Positions 5,716-5,880 of a stretch of DNA of 5,880 nucleotides are shown one piece after another. The stretch comes from Methanobacteriota archaeon. Lineage in GTDB: Archaea; Halobacteriota; Methanocellia; Methanocellales; Methanocellaceae. The notes beneath the pieces were generated by a model. The model worked only from the letters and a program-made list of their open reading frames with translations. It had not been told where the DNA came from and did no database searches. Within the stretch, counting starts at the first letter, position 1. Every line of letters begins with the position of its first letter. A program made the position numbers and the translations under genes. The stretch covers positions 1-5,880 of the forward strand of contig JAEZKS010000182.1 of the NCBI GenBank assembly GCA_023436075.1, in the 5' to 3' direction.

Positions 5716-5880
5716 GAGGTCTCAGAGGTCGGCGAGAGGACACCGAGCTTCAACACAGAGGTCTCAGAGGTCTCAGAGGTATCACAGAGGATTTTTTAAC
5801 AAAACGGCTTACATGGGCCACATTTTTATTCGTCATCTGTGTGTCCTCTGAGACCTCTGAGACCTCTGTGTTGAAGCTCG
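5716..5880. repeat. Element E3: inverted repeat of CAGAGG/CCTCTG words with perfect 36-bp arms, cut by the window edge
   Basis: Arms 5744-5779 and 5845-5880 are perfect reverse complements over 36 bp, starting CGAGCTTCAACACAGAGG on the left. The left arm carries CAGAGG at 5756, 5765 and 5774 (steps of 9) and again at 5785. The right arm carries CCTCTG at 5845, 5854 and 5863. More diverged units (CAGAGG at 5723, GAGAGG at 5734) extend the left side to about 5716, so the right arm probably continues beyond the window. The 65-nt interior contains the segment shared with E1. The element lies just upstream of the leftward gene's promoter. The exact arm identity suggests a recent origin or active correction between the arms. 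Confidence 0.88.
5794..5834 (+). repeat. Conserved apical segment of E3 (41 nt)
   Basis: On the plus strand it reads TTTTAACAAAA, then CGGCTTACATGG, then TTTTTATT and CGTC. It is the counterpart of 708-748 on the minus strand. Relative to the adjacent genes it is antisense to the leftward 278-residue gene, whereas the E1 copy is in the sense of nrdD/nrdG. Confidence 0.75.

Noticed and set aside
5645..5743. Longer start (ATG 5743) for the 278-residue protein, giving 311 residues
   Set aside because: The extra N-terminus comes partly from repeat-derived sequence, is arginine-rich, and would place the only TATA-like box inside the coding region.
5744..5880. CRISPR array suggested by repeated CTCAGAGGT units
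   Set aside because: Units are only 9 bp with no spacers, and the arms are inverted copies of each other, unlike direct repeats separated by unique spacers.
1..5880. tRNA or rRNA genes
   Set aside because: No cloverleaf with a GTTCRA-type T-loop and matching acceptor stem, and no rRNA-like conserved stretch, was seen in the intergenic regions.

Overview
The window looks like a stretch of an archaeal chromosome, most likely a methanogen of the Methanocella/Methanomicrobia type. This is inferred from four things: an anaerobic (class III) ribonucleotide reductase with its activase, GC-rich genes with AT-rich promoter gaps, TATA-like boxes and oligo-T stops in place of bacterial -35/-10 boxes and GC-hairpin terminators, and two conserved-hypothetical proteins of archaeal character. 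No rRNA, tRNA, transposase or CRISPR array is visible. The species assignment is a guess; the archaeal assignment is fairly firm.

Layout. Positions 1-517 (minus) hold the N-terminal part of the radical-SAM activase NrdG, which runs off the left edge. Positions 518-981 are an intergenic gap with a candidate nrdG promoter, a large imperfect inverted repeat (E1, 628-827) and an oligo-T terminator for the gene upstream. Positions 982-3324 (minus) are the complete nrdD, 780 residues, with two tandem ATP-cones, the thiyl cysteine, a zinc site and the glycyl-radical loop. Positions 3325-3695 are an AT-rich divergent promoter gap. Positions 3722-4453 (plus) encode a 243-residue protein with a degenerate RNase HII-like motif, preceded and overlapped by an 11-codon reading frame that has its own Shine-Dalgarno. 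Positions 4454-4807 lie between convergent genes and hold oligo-T stops for both sides and a second inverted repeat (E2, 4569-4733). Positions 4808-5644 (minus) encode a 278-residue protein with an RNase H/RuvC-type IDPG motif. Positions 5645-5880 hold its promoter and a third inverted repeat (E3), with perfect 36-bp arms reaching exactly to the right edge.

How it fits together. NrdD makes deoxynucleotides without oxygen, and NrdG installs its glycyl radical. The two genes lie in the same direction but are split by E1 and an oligo-T stop, so nrdG probably has its own promoter. The two hypothetical proteins are convergent, and both appear to carry an RNase H-like fold.

The most unusual content is the three intergenic hairpin elements. 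Their arms are built from short words repeated on a roughly 9-bp lattice. The word differs from element to element (CCAAG, CTCTGC, CAGAGG), yet E1 and E3, with unrelated stems, share a conserved 41-nt apical segment (TTTTAACAAAA...TACATGG...TTTTATT...CGTC). A conserved loop on word-swapped stems is not explained by any ordinary feature and is the best candidate here for an undescribed repeat or RNA family.
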